A stretch of 64,000 nt of DNA from Lentibacillus cibarius. Lineage in GTDB: Bacteria; Bacillota; Bacilli; Bacillales; Amphibacillaceae. The stretch is from positions 3,410,001 through 3,474,000 of the forward strand of contig NZ_VCIA01000001.1 in assembly GCF_005887555.1 (NCBI RefSeq), written 5' to 3'. Numbering within the stretch: position 1 is the first letter of the stretch; every line of letters begins with the position of its first letter. The notes under the pieces were generated by a model. The model saw only the letters and a program-made list of their open reading frames with translations. It searched no databases and had not been told where the DNA came from. This document shows positions 55,983 through 64,000 of this stretch, one piece after another. The translations under genes were made by a program, and so were the position numbers.

Positions 55983-56257
55983 TTGTTTACGCTGAAGTCG
56001 AATGTATGCTGTATGAAGGCCAATCTTTAAAACAAAAACGTTCCGTCATCAAGCGCGTCATGGCTAAATTACGGAATGACTTAAATGTAGCCGTCACGGA
56101 ATTAGATTATCACGATTTGTGGCAGCGGACAAAATTGGGCATCGTTACGCTCTCTAATCAAAAGATGCATGCTGAACAAGTGATACAGGAAGCATTAAGA
56201 ATAATGGATGCATTTCCTGAATTGGAACGCACCATTACAGATGTTGAGCAATTTTAG
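55979..56257 (+). CDS. ylxP: YlxP-like DUF503 protein
   Basis: A 92-residue ferredoxin-like fold protein of family DUF503: [52 protein letters not shown]. Its function is not well established; the fixed position between infB and rbfA suggests translation or ribosome assembly. It overlaps infB by four bases. Confidence 0.95.
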   Translation: MIVYAEVECMLYEGQSLKQKRSVIKRVMAKLRNDLNVAVTELDYHDLWQRTKLGIVTLSNQKMHAEQVIQEALRIMDAFPELERTITDVEQF

Positions 56258-56295
56258 TACAGAGGCAGATCGTCATATTAACTGAGGTGAGCAAA

Positions 56296-56637
56296 ATGGG
56301 TGATATTCGTTCAAATCGTGTAGCGGAACAAATGAAAAAAGAACTGGGTGAACTCTTGAGTCAAAAAATTAAGGATCCACGTGTTGGATTCGTGACGGTT
56401 ACTGATGTGGAAGTTACCGGTGATTTACAACAGGCTAAGATATTTATCTCCGTACTGGGTAGTGAGGAAGAGAAGCACGAAACGCTTGTTGGCTTGGCAA
56501 AAGCGAAAGGGTTTATCCGTTCAGAAATCGGCAAGCGTATACGATTGAGAAAAACACCGGAAATTACATTCGAATTTGATGAAGCTTTTGATTACGGTAA
56601 TCGTATCGAGAAAATTTTACGCGACTTAAATAATTGA
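56296..56637 (+). CDS. rbfA: Ribosome-binding factor A
   Basis: RbfA helps 16S 5' end maturation on the 30S subunit. The 113-residue KH-like protein shows [33 protein letters not shown] and [28 protein letters not shown] 56296 is well spaced from GAGGTGA; GTG 56287 lies inside that site. A strong terminator follows. Confidence 0.97.
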   Translation: MGDIRSNRVAEQMKKELGELLSQKIKDPRVGFVTVTDVEVTGDLQQAKIFISVLGSEEEKHETLVGLAKAKGFIRSEIGKRIRLRKTPEITFEFDEAFDYGNRIEKILRDLNN

Positions 56638-56654
56638 ACAGCAGCATGGGATGT

Positions 56655-56692
56655 AATCTGACTCGTTAGCGGCTAATGAGTCAGATTTTTTC
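56655..56692 (+). terminator. Terminator after rbfA
   Basis: A 15-bp stem pairs AATCTGACTCGTTAG (56655-56669) with CTAATGAGTCAGATT (56673-56687) around a CGG loop, with a T-run to 56691. It separates rbfA from truB, so truB-ribF needs read-through or a promoter in the 38 bases that remain. Confidence 0.88.
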
Positions 56693-56729
56693 CGTGTACA
56701 CTAACTAGTGATAGATAGGAGGTGGCGAT

Positions 56730-57623
56730 ATGAACGGCATTTTACCTTTATGGAAACCAAAGGGGATGACCTCACATGATTGTGTTATGAGGATCCGAAA
56801 ATTGTTGCACATAAAGAAAGTTGGACATACAGGAACGCTTGATCCGGAAGTTGAAGGGGTGTTGCCGGTCTGCATTGGTCAAGCAACAAAGATTGTTCCG
56901 TTTTTGAGCGACATCACCAAGACCTATATTGCTGAAATTAAGCTCGGGGCTGCTACAGATACAGAGGACAGTCATGGGAAAGTTACCGAAGTCAAAAGTG
57001 TGACGCCCCCTCTTTCTCAACAGGCAATCGAAAACGTGTTACAATCGTTTAAGGGTGAAATAACACAAATCCCTCCGATGTATTCTGCTGTAAAAATCAA
57101 GGGTAAGAAACTGTATGAATACGCGCGCGCCAATGAACAGGTTGAACGCCCAAAACGTCAAGTGACAATTTTTGATTTGGAACTCGGTGAAGGAGGAATC
57201 CAAGAAGACTCCTTCTGGGTACGGGCCGTTTGTTCCAAGGGTACATATATACGGACGTTATGTGTGGATATTGGTGCGGATTTAGGGTATCCGGCACATA
57301 TGGGTACGTTGTATAGAATAGAATCAGGTGCCATCAATCAAAAAGACACTGTTACATTCCAAGATGTCGAACAGGCGATTGAAAATGGTACACTTGATTG
57401 GATACTGCTTCCAATTAATCGTGGACTGGAACACATGGAACGGCTCTTCGTGGATGCCGATACAAAAAAGCGCATCCTTAATGGACAAAAGCTATCAAAA
57501 CCCAGTATTGCACCGGAAACTGATCCCTTTCTGATCATGTATGACGATCAAGTATTGGCCGTCTATCAGACTCATCCGAAAGACGCTGACGTGATGAAGC
57601 CGGTTCGGGTTTTCAATGATTGA
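56730..57623 (+). CDS. truB: tRNA pseudouridine-55 synthase
   Basis: TruB makes pseudouridine 55 in the T-loop of tRNAs. The 297 residues include the catalytic D38 in HTGTLDPEVEGVLPV, the GAATDTEDSHGK segment and a C-terminal domain. ATG 56730 follows ATAGGAGGTGGCG. ribF follows after 16 bases. Confidence 0.98.
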   Translation: MNGILPLWKPKGMTSHDCVMRIRKLLHIKKVGHTGTLDPEVEGVLPVCIGQATKIVPFLSDITKTYIAEIKLGAATDTEDSHGKVTEVKSVTPPLSQQAIENVLQSFKGEITQIPPMYSAVKIKGKKLYEYARANEQVERPKRQVTIFDLELGEGGIQEDSFWVRAVCSKGTYIRTLCVDIGADLGYPAHMGTLYRIESGAINQKDTVTFQDVEQAIENGTLDWILLPINRGLEHMERLFVDADTKKRILNGQKLSKPSIAPETDPFLIMYDDQVLAVYQTHPKDADVMKPVRVFND

Positions 57624-57639
57624 AAGTAGGTGAATCTAA

Positions 57640-58578
57640 TTGCAAACGATTAAGTTAACTTATCCTCACACATTACCATCGGATGAACTACCGGAAACAG
57701 TAGCAGCTATTGGTTTTTTTGACGGGGTCCATAAAGGTCATCAACAAGTGATTCAGGCTGCGATAGCTGAGGCAAAAGCCCGGCAGATGCAAAGTGCGGT
57801 GATTACCTTTCACCCACATCCGTCCGTTGTATTGCGAAAGGATGTACAGCATGTCAAATATATAACTCCTTTACAGGAAAAACAAGAGATATTGCAGCGT
57901 TTAGGTGTTGATCGTCTTTATGTTATTACATTTGATAAGACTTTATCTTCGCTTGAACCACAAACCTTCATCGATGAATTCATCATAGCAATGAATATTA
58001 AACACCTTGTGTCAGGATTTGATTTTTCATACGGGTATAAAGGACGTGGAAATGTACATACCATACAGAATCATTCTCGAGGCTTGTTCACTTTCACAGC
58101 CATTGATGAAGTGAAAATGGATAATGAGAAGATAAGTTCAACAAGAATAAGAGAGTTGCTAAAAAATGGTCAGGTCGACAAAGCCAACACACTACTCGGT
58201 AGGCCTTTAACAGTTCGTGGCATCGTAAAAGAAGGTGATAAGCGCGGCAGAACAATTGGTTACCCAACAGCAAACCTGGATGTCAGTACGGATGCACTGC
58301 TTCCAAGAGTGGGTGTTTATGCTGTTAAGGTTCTATACAAGAACGAAGTATACAAAGCAATGGCTAGTCTGGGCTATAATCCTACGTTCACTGCTGACAG
58401 AAAAGAACCGATTATTGAGGTTAATATTTTTGATTTTAATAATGATTTGTATGGTGAATCGTTAATCCTTGAATGGCACAAATTCATACGGGATGAGGAA
58501 AAGTTTAATAGCGCCGATGAACTGGTGAAGAAAATAGAAGACGATGAGTGCCGCATACGGGACTTTTTTCATCATTAG
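57640..58578 (+). CDS. ribF: Bifunctional riboflavin kinase/FAD synthetase
   Basis: RibF converts riboflavin to FMN and FMN to FAD. The N-terminal FAD synthetase half has GFFDGVHKGHQQVI and FDFSYGYKGRGNV; the C-terminal kinase half has VVKEGDKRGRTIGYPTANL-type sequence (read here as IVKEGDKRGRTIGYPTANL) and the EVNIFDFNNDLYG strand. The 312-residue length is standard. The start is TTG 57640. Confidence 0.98.
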   Translation: MQTIKLTYPHTLPSDELPETVAAIGFFDGVHKGHQQVIQAAIAEAKARQMQSAVITFHPHPSVVLRKDVQHVKYITPLQEKQEILQRLGVDRLYVITFDKTLSSLEPQTFIDEFIIAMNIKHLVSGFDFSYGYKGRGNVHTIQNHSRGLFTFTAIDEVKMDNEKISSTRIRELLKNGQVDKANTLLGRPLTVRGIVKEGDKRGRTIGYPTANLDVSTDALLPRVGVYAVKVLYKNEVYKAMASLGYNPTFTADRKEPIIEVNIFDFNNDLYGESLILEWHKFIRDEEKFNSADELVKKIEDDECRIRDFFHH

Positions 58579-58600
58579 TCGTAAAAAAGCAATATAACTC

Positions 58601-58717
58601 TTGCATTCTAAATAAAAAAGATGTACCCTTAATATCGTAAACCATCTCTTGGCAATTCGTAACTCCGGCGCTTGCTGGGAGACTGGGGATAACATATAAT
58701 TCATGGAGGTGAGCCTA
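58601..58717 (+). promoter_or_regulatory. rpsO leader, possible S15 autoregulatory RNA
   Basis: A weak promoter (TTGCAT at 58601, 17 bases, TACCCT at 58624) precedes a structured stretch. CTCC-GGC (58663-58669) can pair with GCTGGGAG (58674-58681), and the Shine-Dalgarno ATGGAGGTGAG lies 22 bases further on. S15 leaders that bind S15 are known in Bacillaceae and use G-U/G-C helices; whether this is one cannot be settled by reading. Confidence 0.35.
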
Positions 58718-58987
58718 ATGGCTATCACAAAAGAACGTAAGAATGAAATTATAAGTGAGTTTAAAGTTCATGAAAATGATACTGGTTCTCCGGAAGTGCA
58801 AATTGCTGTCTTAACCGATGAGATTACAGCGTTAAATGAACATTTACGTTTTCACAAGAAAGACCACCATTCCCGCCGCGGTCTTTTGAAAATGGTTGGT
58901 AAACGTCGTAACTTACTTAACTACTTACGTAAAAAAGACGTTACGCGCTACCGTGATTTAATTAAAAAGCTCGGCCTACGTCGATAA
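58718..58987 (+). CDS. rpsO: 30S ribosomal protein S15
   Basis: S15 binds the central domain of 16S rRNA early in assembly. The 89-residue length is universal for the family, with [38 protein letters not shown] and the C-terminal [15 protein letters not shown] 58718 follows GGAGGTGAG. A terminator follows. Confidence 0.99.
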   Translation: MAITKERKNEIISEFKVHENDTGSPEVQIAVLTDEITALNEHLRFHKKDHHSRRGLLKMVGKRRNLLNYLRKKDVTRYRDLIKKLGLRR

Positions 58988-59000
58988 GAGCAAAACTCAG

Positions 59001-59026
59001 AAAGCAGGAGGAATCCTGCTTTTTTT
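59001..59026 (+). terminator. Terminator after rpsO
   Basis: AAAGCAGGA (59001-59009) pairs with TCCTGCTTT (59014-59022) around GGAA and continues in T residues to 59026. Confidence 0.88.
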
Positions 59027-59186
59027 CACTTTAGTAAAGGATAGTTGTTCTTTCGCTTACCATTCCTGGTATTCCCGAATACCTTAAAAGTAGGTTCAGA
59101 AAGGACAGGCTACAGTCGTCCCTTCCTTGACCTTTTTCAAAGATAAGAAACTATAAAATTTCGCGATATAACTTTTACTTGCAAGG

Positions 59187-59290
59187 TAAGGCCACATCCG
59201 CTTCGACGCACAGGACGTGCTAGTGCAGGCGCCCGGACAGGACGTCGCGTTCTTAGCCTGCAAGGGCGCTTGCGCCTTTGTTCATGCAAC
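59187..59290. repeat. ACAGGACGT intergenic repeat in the rpsO-pnp gap
   Basis: Shares CTTCGACGCACAGGACGTGC and TAGTGCAGGCG with the reverse-strand copy at 49860-49928, and its whole length with a diverged copy at 9131-9236. It contains a second ACAGGACGT unit and ends in a hairpin, AAGGGCGC/GCGCCTT. The rest of the 411-base gap holds the rpsO terminator and the pnp ribosome site; no gene is visible. Confidence 0.7.
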
Positions 59291-59398
59291 CAAAACTTTT
59301 CTGACGGATGATTCCACATAATGATACATAAAATTTACATTTACGCCCATTAACTATAAAATGAGGGTAGAAAGTTTTTGAAGGGAGTTCTATGACTA

Positions 59399-61519
59399 AT
59401 GAAAGAAGTGAAAAAAACGTTCTCCACGGAAATAGCAGGGAGAACATTTACCGTTGAAACTGGAGAACTGGCAAAACAAGCAAATGGTGCTGCTATGATT
59501 CGTTACGGTGACACATCCGTACTATCGGTGGCAACAGCATCCAACGAACCAAAAGATTTACCATTTTTCCCATTGACTGTAAACTATGAAGAACGTTTGT
59601 ATGCAGTAGGAAAAATTCCTGGAGGTTTCATTAAACGAGAGGGGCGTCCAAGCGAAAAGGCAACATTGACCTCCCGATTGATTGACCGTCCAATTCGTCC
59701 CCTTTTCCCGGATGGCTACAGAAATGAAGTGCAAGTTATTAGTACAGTCATGAGTGTTGATCAGGATTGTTCCTCTGAAATAGCAGCTATGATTGGTTCA
59801 TCGATTGCACTTTCCATTTCAGACATACCGTTTTCAGAACCAATAGCTGGGGTTCATGTTGGTCGGGTTGACGGCGAATTCATTATCAACCCTACTGTAG
59901 AACAAGAAGAAAAAAGTGATATTGATCTGACAGTCGCAGGAACGAAAGATGCCATAAACATGGTTGAAGCTGGAGCTGACGAAGTACCTGAAGATACGAT
60001 GTTAGAAGCGATTATGTTTGGTCATGAGGAAATTATCCGGATCATTGAATTTCAGGAGAAAATTATTAAAGAAGTTGGTATGGAAAAACAGGAATTCCAA
60101 GCGGAACAAGTTGGTGATGATTTGGTTGCCAGCGTGGAAGCTGAAGCAAAGGATAGATTGGTTGCGGCCATCCAAACAGAAGGTAAACATGCCCGCGATG
60201 AAGCGATAAGTACGGTGAAAAATGACGTCCTTGCCTCTTTTGAAGAGGAAGAAGAGGATGAAACTGTTCTGAAACAAGTTGCTTCGATTCTGGATGATAT
60301 GGTCAAAGCAGAGGTACGCCGGCTAATAACGAAGGAAAAAATTCGTCCGGACGGGCGCCAAGTTGATGAAATTCGCCCTTTATCATCACGTGTTAGGGTA
60401 TTACCGCGAACACATGGGTCTGGGCTATTCACCCGTGGACAAACCCAGGCATTAAGTGTGTGCACACTTGGCGCGCTTGGCGATGTACAAATTTTAGATG
60501 GTCTTGATTTAGAAGAATCTAAACGGTTCATGCATCATTATAACTTTCCACAGTACAGTGTAGGGGAAACAGGGCCAATCAGAGGGCCGGGCCGTCGTGA
60601 AATTGGTCATGGTGCTTTAGGAGAACGCGCACTTGAAAAAGTAGTACCGTCTGAAAAAGCCTTTCCGTATACGATTCGTCTTGTTTCGGAAGTGTTAGAA
60701 TCGAATGGTTCGACATCACAGGCAAGTATCTGTGCAAGTACCTTAGCAATGATGGACGCGGGGATTCCGATAAAGGCTCCGGTTGCAGGTATAGCGATGG
60801 GGCTTGTGAAATCAGGTGATGATTATACGATACTCACAGATATACAGGGTATGGAAGACGCACTTGGTGACATGGACTTCAAAGTAGCAGGAACGGAACA
60901 AGGTGTTACAGCGCTGCAAATGGATATCAAAATTGAAGGTTTGTCTAAAGAAATCTTGGAAGAAGCATTATCACAGGCTAAAAAAGGACGTATGCAGATA
61001 CTTGAATCGATGTTAGCAACAATTGGCGAACCAAGGTCACAGCTATCCGAACATGCGCCAAAAATTATGACCATGAATATCAATCCGGATAAAATTCGGG
61101 ACGTTATTGGTCCGAGTGGAAAACAAATCAATAAAATCATTGATGAGACTGGCGTAAAGATTGATATTGAGCAGGATGGCAGTGTTTTCATTTCTTCTCC
61201 GGATGCCGAAATGAATCATAAAGCAAAACAGATTATTGAGGATCTGATCAGGGAAGTTGAAGTTGGACAAGTGTATCAGGGTACGGTAAAACGAATCGAG
61301 AAATTTGGCGCGTTCGTCGAGCTCTTTAAAGGTAAGGACGGCTTAGTCCATATTTCGGAATTGGCTGAAGAACGGACAAACAAAGTAGAAGATGTGGTTT
61401 CTGTTGGCGATCAGATTAAGGTAAAAGTGAAGGAGATTGACAATCAGGGACGTGTTAATTTATCACGCAAAGCGATCTTGAAAGAAGAGCGGGAAAAAAG
61501 CGAAACATCACATTCATAA
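59399..61519 (+). CDS. pnp: Polyribonucleotide nucleotidyltransferase (PNPase)
   Basis: PNPase degrades RNA 3' to 5' by phosphorolysis. The 706 residues contain two RNase PH domains ([17 protein letters not shown] in the first; [13 protein letters not shown] and [10 protein letters not shown] with catalytic acids in the second), a KH domain with GPSG near 565, and an S1 domain ([21 protein letters not shown]) near 622. ATG 59399 is 11 bases from AAGGGAG; another ATG at 59392 in a different frame is closer to it. In B. subtilis rpsO precedes pnp in the same way. Confidence 0.99.
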   Translation: MKEVKKTFSTEIAGRTFTVETGELAKQANGAAMIRYGDTSVLSVATASNEPKDLPFFPLTVNYEERLYAVGKIPGGFIKREGRPSEKATLTSRLIDRPIRPLFPDGYRNEVQVISTVMSVDQDCSSEIAAMIGSSIALSISDIPFSEPIAGVHVGRVDGEFIINPTVEQEEKSDIDLTVAGTKDAINMVEAGADEVPEDTMLEAIMFGHEEIIRIIEFQEKIIKEVGMEKQEFQAEQVGDDLVASVEAEAKDRLVAAIQTEGKHARDEAISTVKNDVLASFEEEEEDETVLKQVASILDDMVKAEVRRLITKEKIRPDGRQVDEIRPLSSRVRVLPRTHGSGLFTRGQTQALSVCTLGALGDVQILDGLDLEESKRFMHHYNFPQYSVGETGPIRGPGRREIGHGALGERALEKVVPSEKAFPYTIRLVSEVLESNGSTSQASICASTLAMMDAGIPIKAPVAGIAMGLVKSGDDYTILTDIQGMEDALGDMDFKVAGTEQGVTALQMDIKIEGLSKEILEEALSQAKKGRMQILESMLATIGEPRSQLSEHAPKIMTMNINPDKIRDVIGPSGKQINKIIDETGVKIDIEQDGSVFISSPDAEMNHKAKQIIEDLIREVEVGQVYQGTVKRIEKFGAFVELFKGKDGLVHISELAEERTNKVEDVVSVGDQIKVKVKEIDNQGRVNLSRKAILKEEREKSETSHS

Positions 61520-61527
61520 ACAAAAAC

Positions 61528-61557
61528 AAGAAGCTGGAACCCCAGTTTCTTTTTTTA
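61528..61557 (+). terminator. Terminator after pnp
   Basis: AAGAAGCTGG (61528-61537) pairs with CCAGTTTCTT (61542-61551) around a short loop and continues with TTTTTA. Confidence 0.82.
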
Positions 61558-61560
61558 TTG

Positions 61561-61973
61561 ACTCAGCTTTCGCAACCTGAGATGAACACATAAGACTTGA
61601 AGGAATGAAGAAAGCTTGACATATACTACGCTAGTTGACTTTTTGGATGAATGATTCGTTATTTATCATCACATTTGATATATAATGCGACGTAATTTTG
61701 TATGAGTGTTAAACCGCCGCTGCGGTGATTTTCCGCGAGGAGGCTGAAGCCGTGCCCGCGGAAAGCATCCGCCCGCAGCGATCCCGGACGGTGATCGAAA
61801 AGTCGTCGTATTTATAGAAAACACTTCAGTAATTACGTCGCATCATATATCTTTTGTGTACAAAAAATAACCTTTTAGAAATCAAGGTTGTGGGGGCGAG
61901 GCAACAGTTAGAAGCGTTTCAAGTTTGCCTCAGTTAACTGTTTCATCTTAATTTTTTGGTGCGAAAGTTGAGT
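61561..61973. mobile_element. Outer inverted-repeat element (copy B) carrying a nested MITE-like insert
   Basis: ACTCAGCTTTCGCA (61561-61574) is an inverted match, with one mismatch, to TGCGAAAGTTGAGT (61960-61973). The left arm resembles the element at 37880-37967 and the right arm resembles 50028-50159. Element B (61677-61851) lies inside. It fills most of the 550-base pnp-ylxY gap and has no open reading frame of note. Confidence 0.6.
61677..61851. mobile_element. MITE-like element B
   Basis: Terminal repeats GATATATAATGCGACGTAAT (61677-61696) and the complement of GATATATGATGCGACGTAAT (61832-61851) match at 19 of 20 positions. The 175-base body shares its first 30 bases with element A and has GC-rich inverted segments (CCGCGAGG, GCCCGCGGAAAGC). 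There is no coding sequence. Confidence 0.65.
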
Positions 61974-62069
61974 TTATTGTGTTATCCTCTATTGCTCTTA
62001 TTTGCCGTTTCAGTTTACGATACATATCTTGTCCTACCCTTTCATACGGATGAATAAGGGGGGATATGG

Positions 62070-63025
62070 ATGCACCGTTACCGGCAAATTATACATGTAT
62101 GTGTCTTTATATTGCTTGTTTACGTGTCGTTTGAAAATGTATATAATCCATTCGAGACAAATGAGGCAGCCACGTTTTCTCATACTGTCAGTGAGGTTAC
62201 GCAGAAGGAAGACCCGCTATACCGGGAAATAAAACAAAAGCGGTCGAATTATGAGGAAGAACCCGACAATGCTGTAATTGATAAAGTGTGGAAAAAAATG
62301 CCGGGCCGAAATGGGTTGAAAGTGAATGTTACGAAGTCATATAAGAAAATGAAAAAAGAGGGGAATTTTGACGAGTCACTTCTGGTACATGAGCAGGTCC
62401 CTCCGGAAATAAGTATGGACGAACTGCCTCCAGCACCGATTTATCGCGGTCACCTGACAAAAACATGGTAGCATTACTGATAAATGTGGCGTGGGGAGCG
62501 GAATATATTCCATCCATGTTGAACACATTAAAGGAAAACCATGTCAAAGCAACGTTTTTTGTTGACGGCAGTTGGGCTAAGGCAAACGTTGATTACGTCA
62601 AAATGATTAAAGAACAGGGACATGTTATCGGTAACCACGCCTACAATCATCCGGATATGTCGCGCTTATCCGGTCAGCAAATAAATGAACAATTGACACG
62701 GACGAATGAAATTATTGAAGCCATTACAGGAGATATACCAAAATGGTTTGCCCCGCCAAGCGGAAGCTACTCTGATCAGGTAGTCGAAATAGCAGCAAAG
62801 CAAGATTTAGAAACCATTTTATGGACGACTGATACAATCGATTGGAAGAATCCGTCAGTTTCTGTTATGATGAATCGGGTAATGAGCAATGTCCATCCTG
62901 GAGCCACAATTTTAATGCACCCCACAGCATCGGTTGCTAAAGGGCTGGACTCACTTATTTCAGGTATCCAGAATAAAGGATATAAAATTGGTACAATCGA
63001 TGAACTGTTAAGTGAAAAACGATAA
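62070..63025 (+). pseudogene. ylxY: Polysaccharide deacetylase YlxY, split by a frameshift
   Basis: The first frame (62070-62471) gives 133 residues: a membrane anchor, IDKVWKKMPGRNGLKVNV and PPAPIYRGHLTKTW, then stops. The second frame (from ATG 62465, ends 63025) gives MVALLINVAWGAEYIPSMLN, HVIGNHAYNHPDM and WFAPPSGSYSD. Together they equal B. subtilis YlxY, whose junction reads IYKGNPDKPMVAFLINVAWG. One missing base near 62450 (GGTCACC for GGTTCACC) would restore it. The four-base-style overlap could allow re-initiation. YlxY is a NodB-type protein; the second half keeps the HxxxH-like pattern. Confidence 0.85.
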
Positions 63026-63057
63026 TTGGGGCAGAATGTCATTTAGGAGGATGAATT

Positions 63058-64000
63058 TTGGTTGAAAAGTATACGAGCAACAATGGACTTCGGATCGTCC
63101 TGGAGAAAATTCCTGCTGTTCGGTCGGTAACTATCGGCATTTGGATAAAGACCGGTTCAAGGAATGAAACAGAAGAAATAAATGGAATTTCACACTTTTT
63201 GGAACATATGTTTTTTAAGGGAACTAGCAAGCGATCCCCGCAAGACATAGCAGAAGCCTTTGATGCAATTGGGGGGCAGGTAAATGCATTTACATCAAAA
63301 GAGTATACCTGTTTTTATGCAAAAGTGATAGATACCCATAAAGAACATGCTTTGGAGATATTGACTGACATGTTTTTTAATTCAACCTTTGACGAAGAGG
63401 AAATGGAACGGGAGAAAAAGGTTGTACTAGAAGAGATTAAAATGTATGAAGATACACCGGATGATATTGTACATGATGTGCTTGCGCGTGCTTCGTTCGG
63501 CCAACACCCATTGGGCTATCCTATTTTAGGAACAGAAAAACATTTAGAGTCATTTACACGGAGAAGCCTAAAACAATATATAAATGACTGTTATACACCT
63601 GATAATGTGGTTGTATCCATTGCCGGCAATGTGGATGATTCCTTCATTCGTACAGCAGAGGATTATTTTAGCGGGTTTGAGGCGAAATCCGGGAAAACCG
63701 AAATCCAGCGGCCAGGATTTTTAGGAAATAACATCGAAAAAACGAAAGATACAGAACAAGCGCATTTATGTTTAGGTTTTAATGGACTGCCTGTAGATGA
63801 TGAAAATATGTATAGTTTAATCATTATGAATAATGTATTGGGTGGCAGTATGAGTTCACGGCTTTTCCAGGAAGTAAGGGAAAAACAAGGGCTGGCATAT
63901 GCGGTGTTTTCTTATCATGCGGCTTTTTTGGACAGTGGACTCCTGACAATCTATGCGGGCACTGGCAAAGACCAGTTGCCACAATTGAAGGATATCATTC
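63058..64000 (+). CDS. mlpA: M16-family zinc peptidase MlpA (partial, runs off the window)
   Basis: A 314-residue N-terminal part of a pitrilysin/M16 peptidase. The inverted zinc motif HFLEH is at residues 46-50, and the third ligand lies in KKVVLEEIKMYED near 125. GGQVNAFTSKEYTCFYAKV and the C-terminal NNVLGGSMSSRLFQEVREKQGLAY are also typical. TTG 63058 follows TAGGAGG by seven bases. In B. subtilis mlpA (ymxG) follows ylxY, as here. The C-terminal part is beyond the window. Confidence 0.95.
   Translation, partial: MVEKYTSNNGLRIVLEKIPAVRSVTIGIWIKTGSRNETEEINGISHFLEHMFFKGTSKRSPQDIAEAFDAIGGQVNAFTSKEYTCFYAKVIDTHKEHALEILTDMFFNSTFDEEEMEREKKVVLEEIKMYEDTPDDIVHDVLARASFGQHPLGYPILGTEKHLESFTRRSLKQYINDCYTPDNVVVSIAGNVDDSFIRTAEDYFSGFEAKSGKTEIQRPGFLGNNIEKTKDTEQAHLCLGFNGLPVDDENMYSLIIMNNVLGGSMSSRLFQEVREKQGLAYAVFSYHAAFLDSGLLTIYAGTGKDQLPQLKDII

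Noticed and set aside
1..64000. CRISPR arrays, tRNA or rRNA genes, prophage genes
   Set aside because: Reading the gaps showed no regularly spaced direct repeats, no tRNA cloverleaf with CCA end and no rRNA or phage-like genes.

Overview
The window is chromosomal DNA from a low-to-moderate GC, Gram-positive, motile Bacillaceae. Its gene order follows the Bacillus subtilis ylqF to mlpA region almost gene for gene. Lineage markers are PolC, CodY, FliY, CheC/CheD, SigD, FlhF/FlhG, SwrB and stand-alone YlxR/RplGA proteins. Acidic proteins and several GC-rich intergenic repeats would suit a halotolerant genus near Virgibacillus, Oceanobacillus or Lentibacillus, but that placement is inference. All genes lie on the + strand.

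Layout: (1) 1-6.8 kb holds the end of a signal peptidase gene, rbgA, rnhB, ylqG, ylqH, sucCD and dprA. (2) 7-13.2 kb holds topA, xerC, hslVU and codY. (3) 13.7-38.4 kb is the fla/che operon from flgB to a swrB-like gene: basal body, export apparatus, switch, chemotaxis adaptation genes and sigma-D. (4) 38.7-41.8 kb holds rpsB, tsf, pyrH and frr. (5) 42.2-49.5 kb holds uppS, cdsA, rseP and polC. (6) 49.5-51.4 kb is a repeat-rich interruption with an orphan RsbR-like STAS gene. (7) 51.5-58.6 kb is the rimP-nusA-rnpM-rplGA-infB-ylxP-rbfA-truB-ribF operon. (8) 58.7-64 kb holds rpsO, pnp, a broken ylxY and the start of mlpA.

The main points of interest are departures from the standard layout. cheA and cheW are missing between cheB and cheC. 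dxr and proS are missing around rseP. trmFO is missing after topA. flhB and ylxY each need a one-base correction to restore the expected protein. YlqG resembles the FliK C-terminal domain and YlqH resembles a pre-cut FlhB C-terminal domain; a sigma-D-like promoter precedes their operon. The gaps after topA, sigD, polC, rpsO and pnp carry related repeats, including MITE-like elements with about 19-20 bp terminal inverted repeats, one nested in a second inverted-repeat element.

I found no transposase, CRISPR array, tRNA, rRNA or phage genes. I did not find a clearly novel multi-gene system; the strongest candidates are the YlqG/YlqH pair, the che locus deletion and the repeat families.
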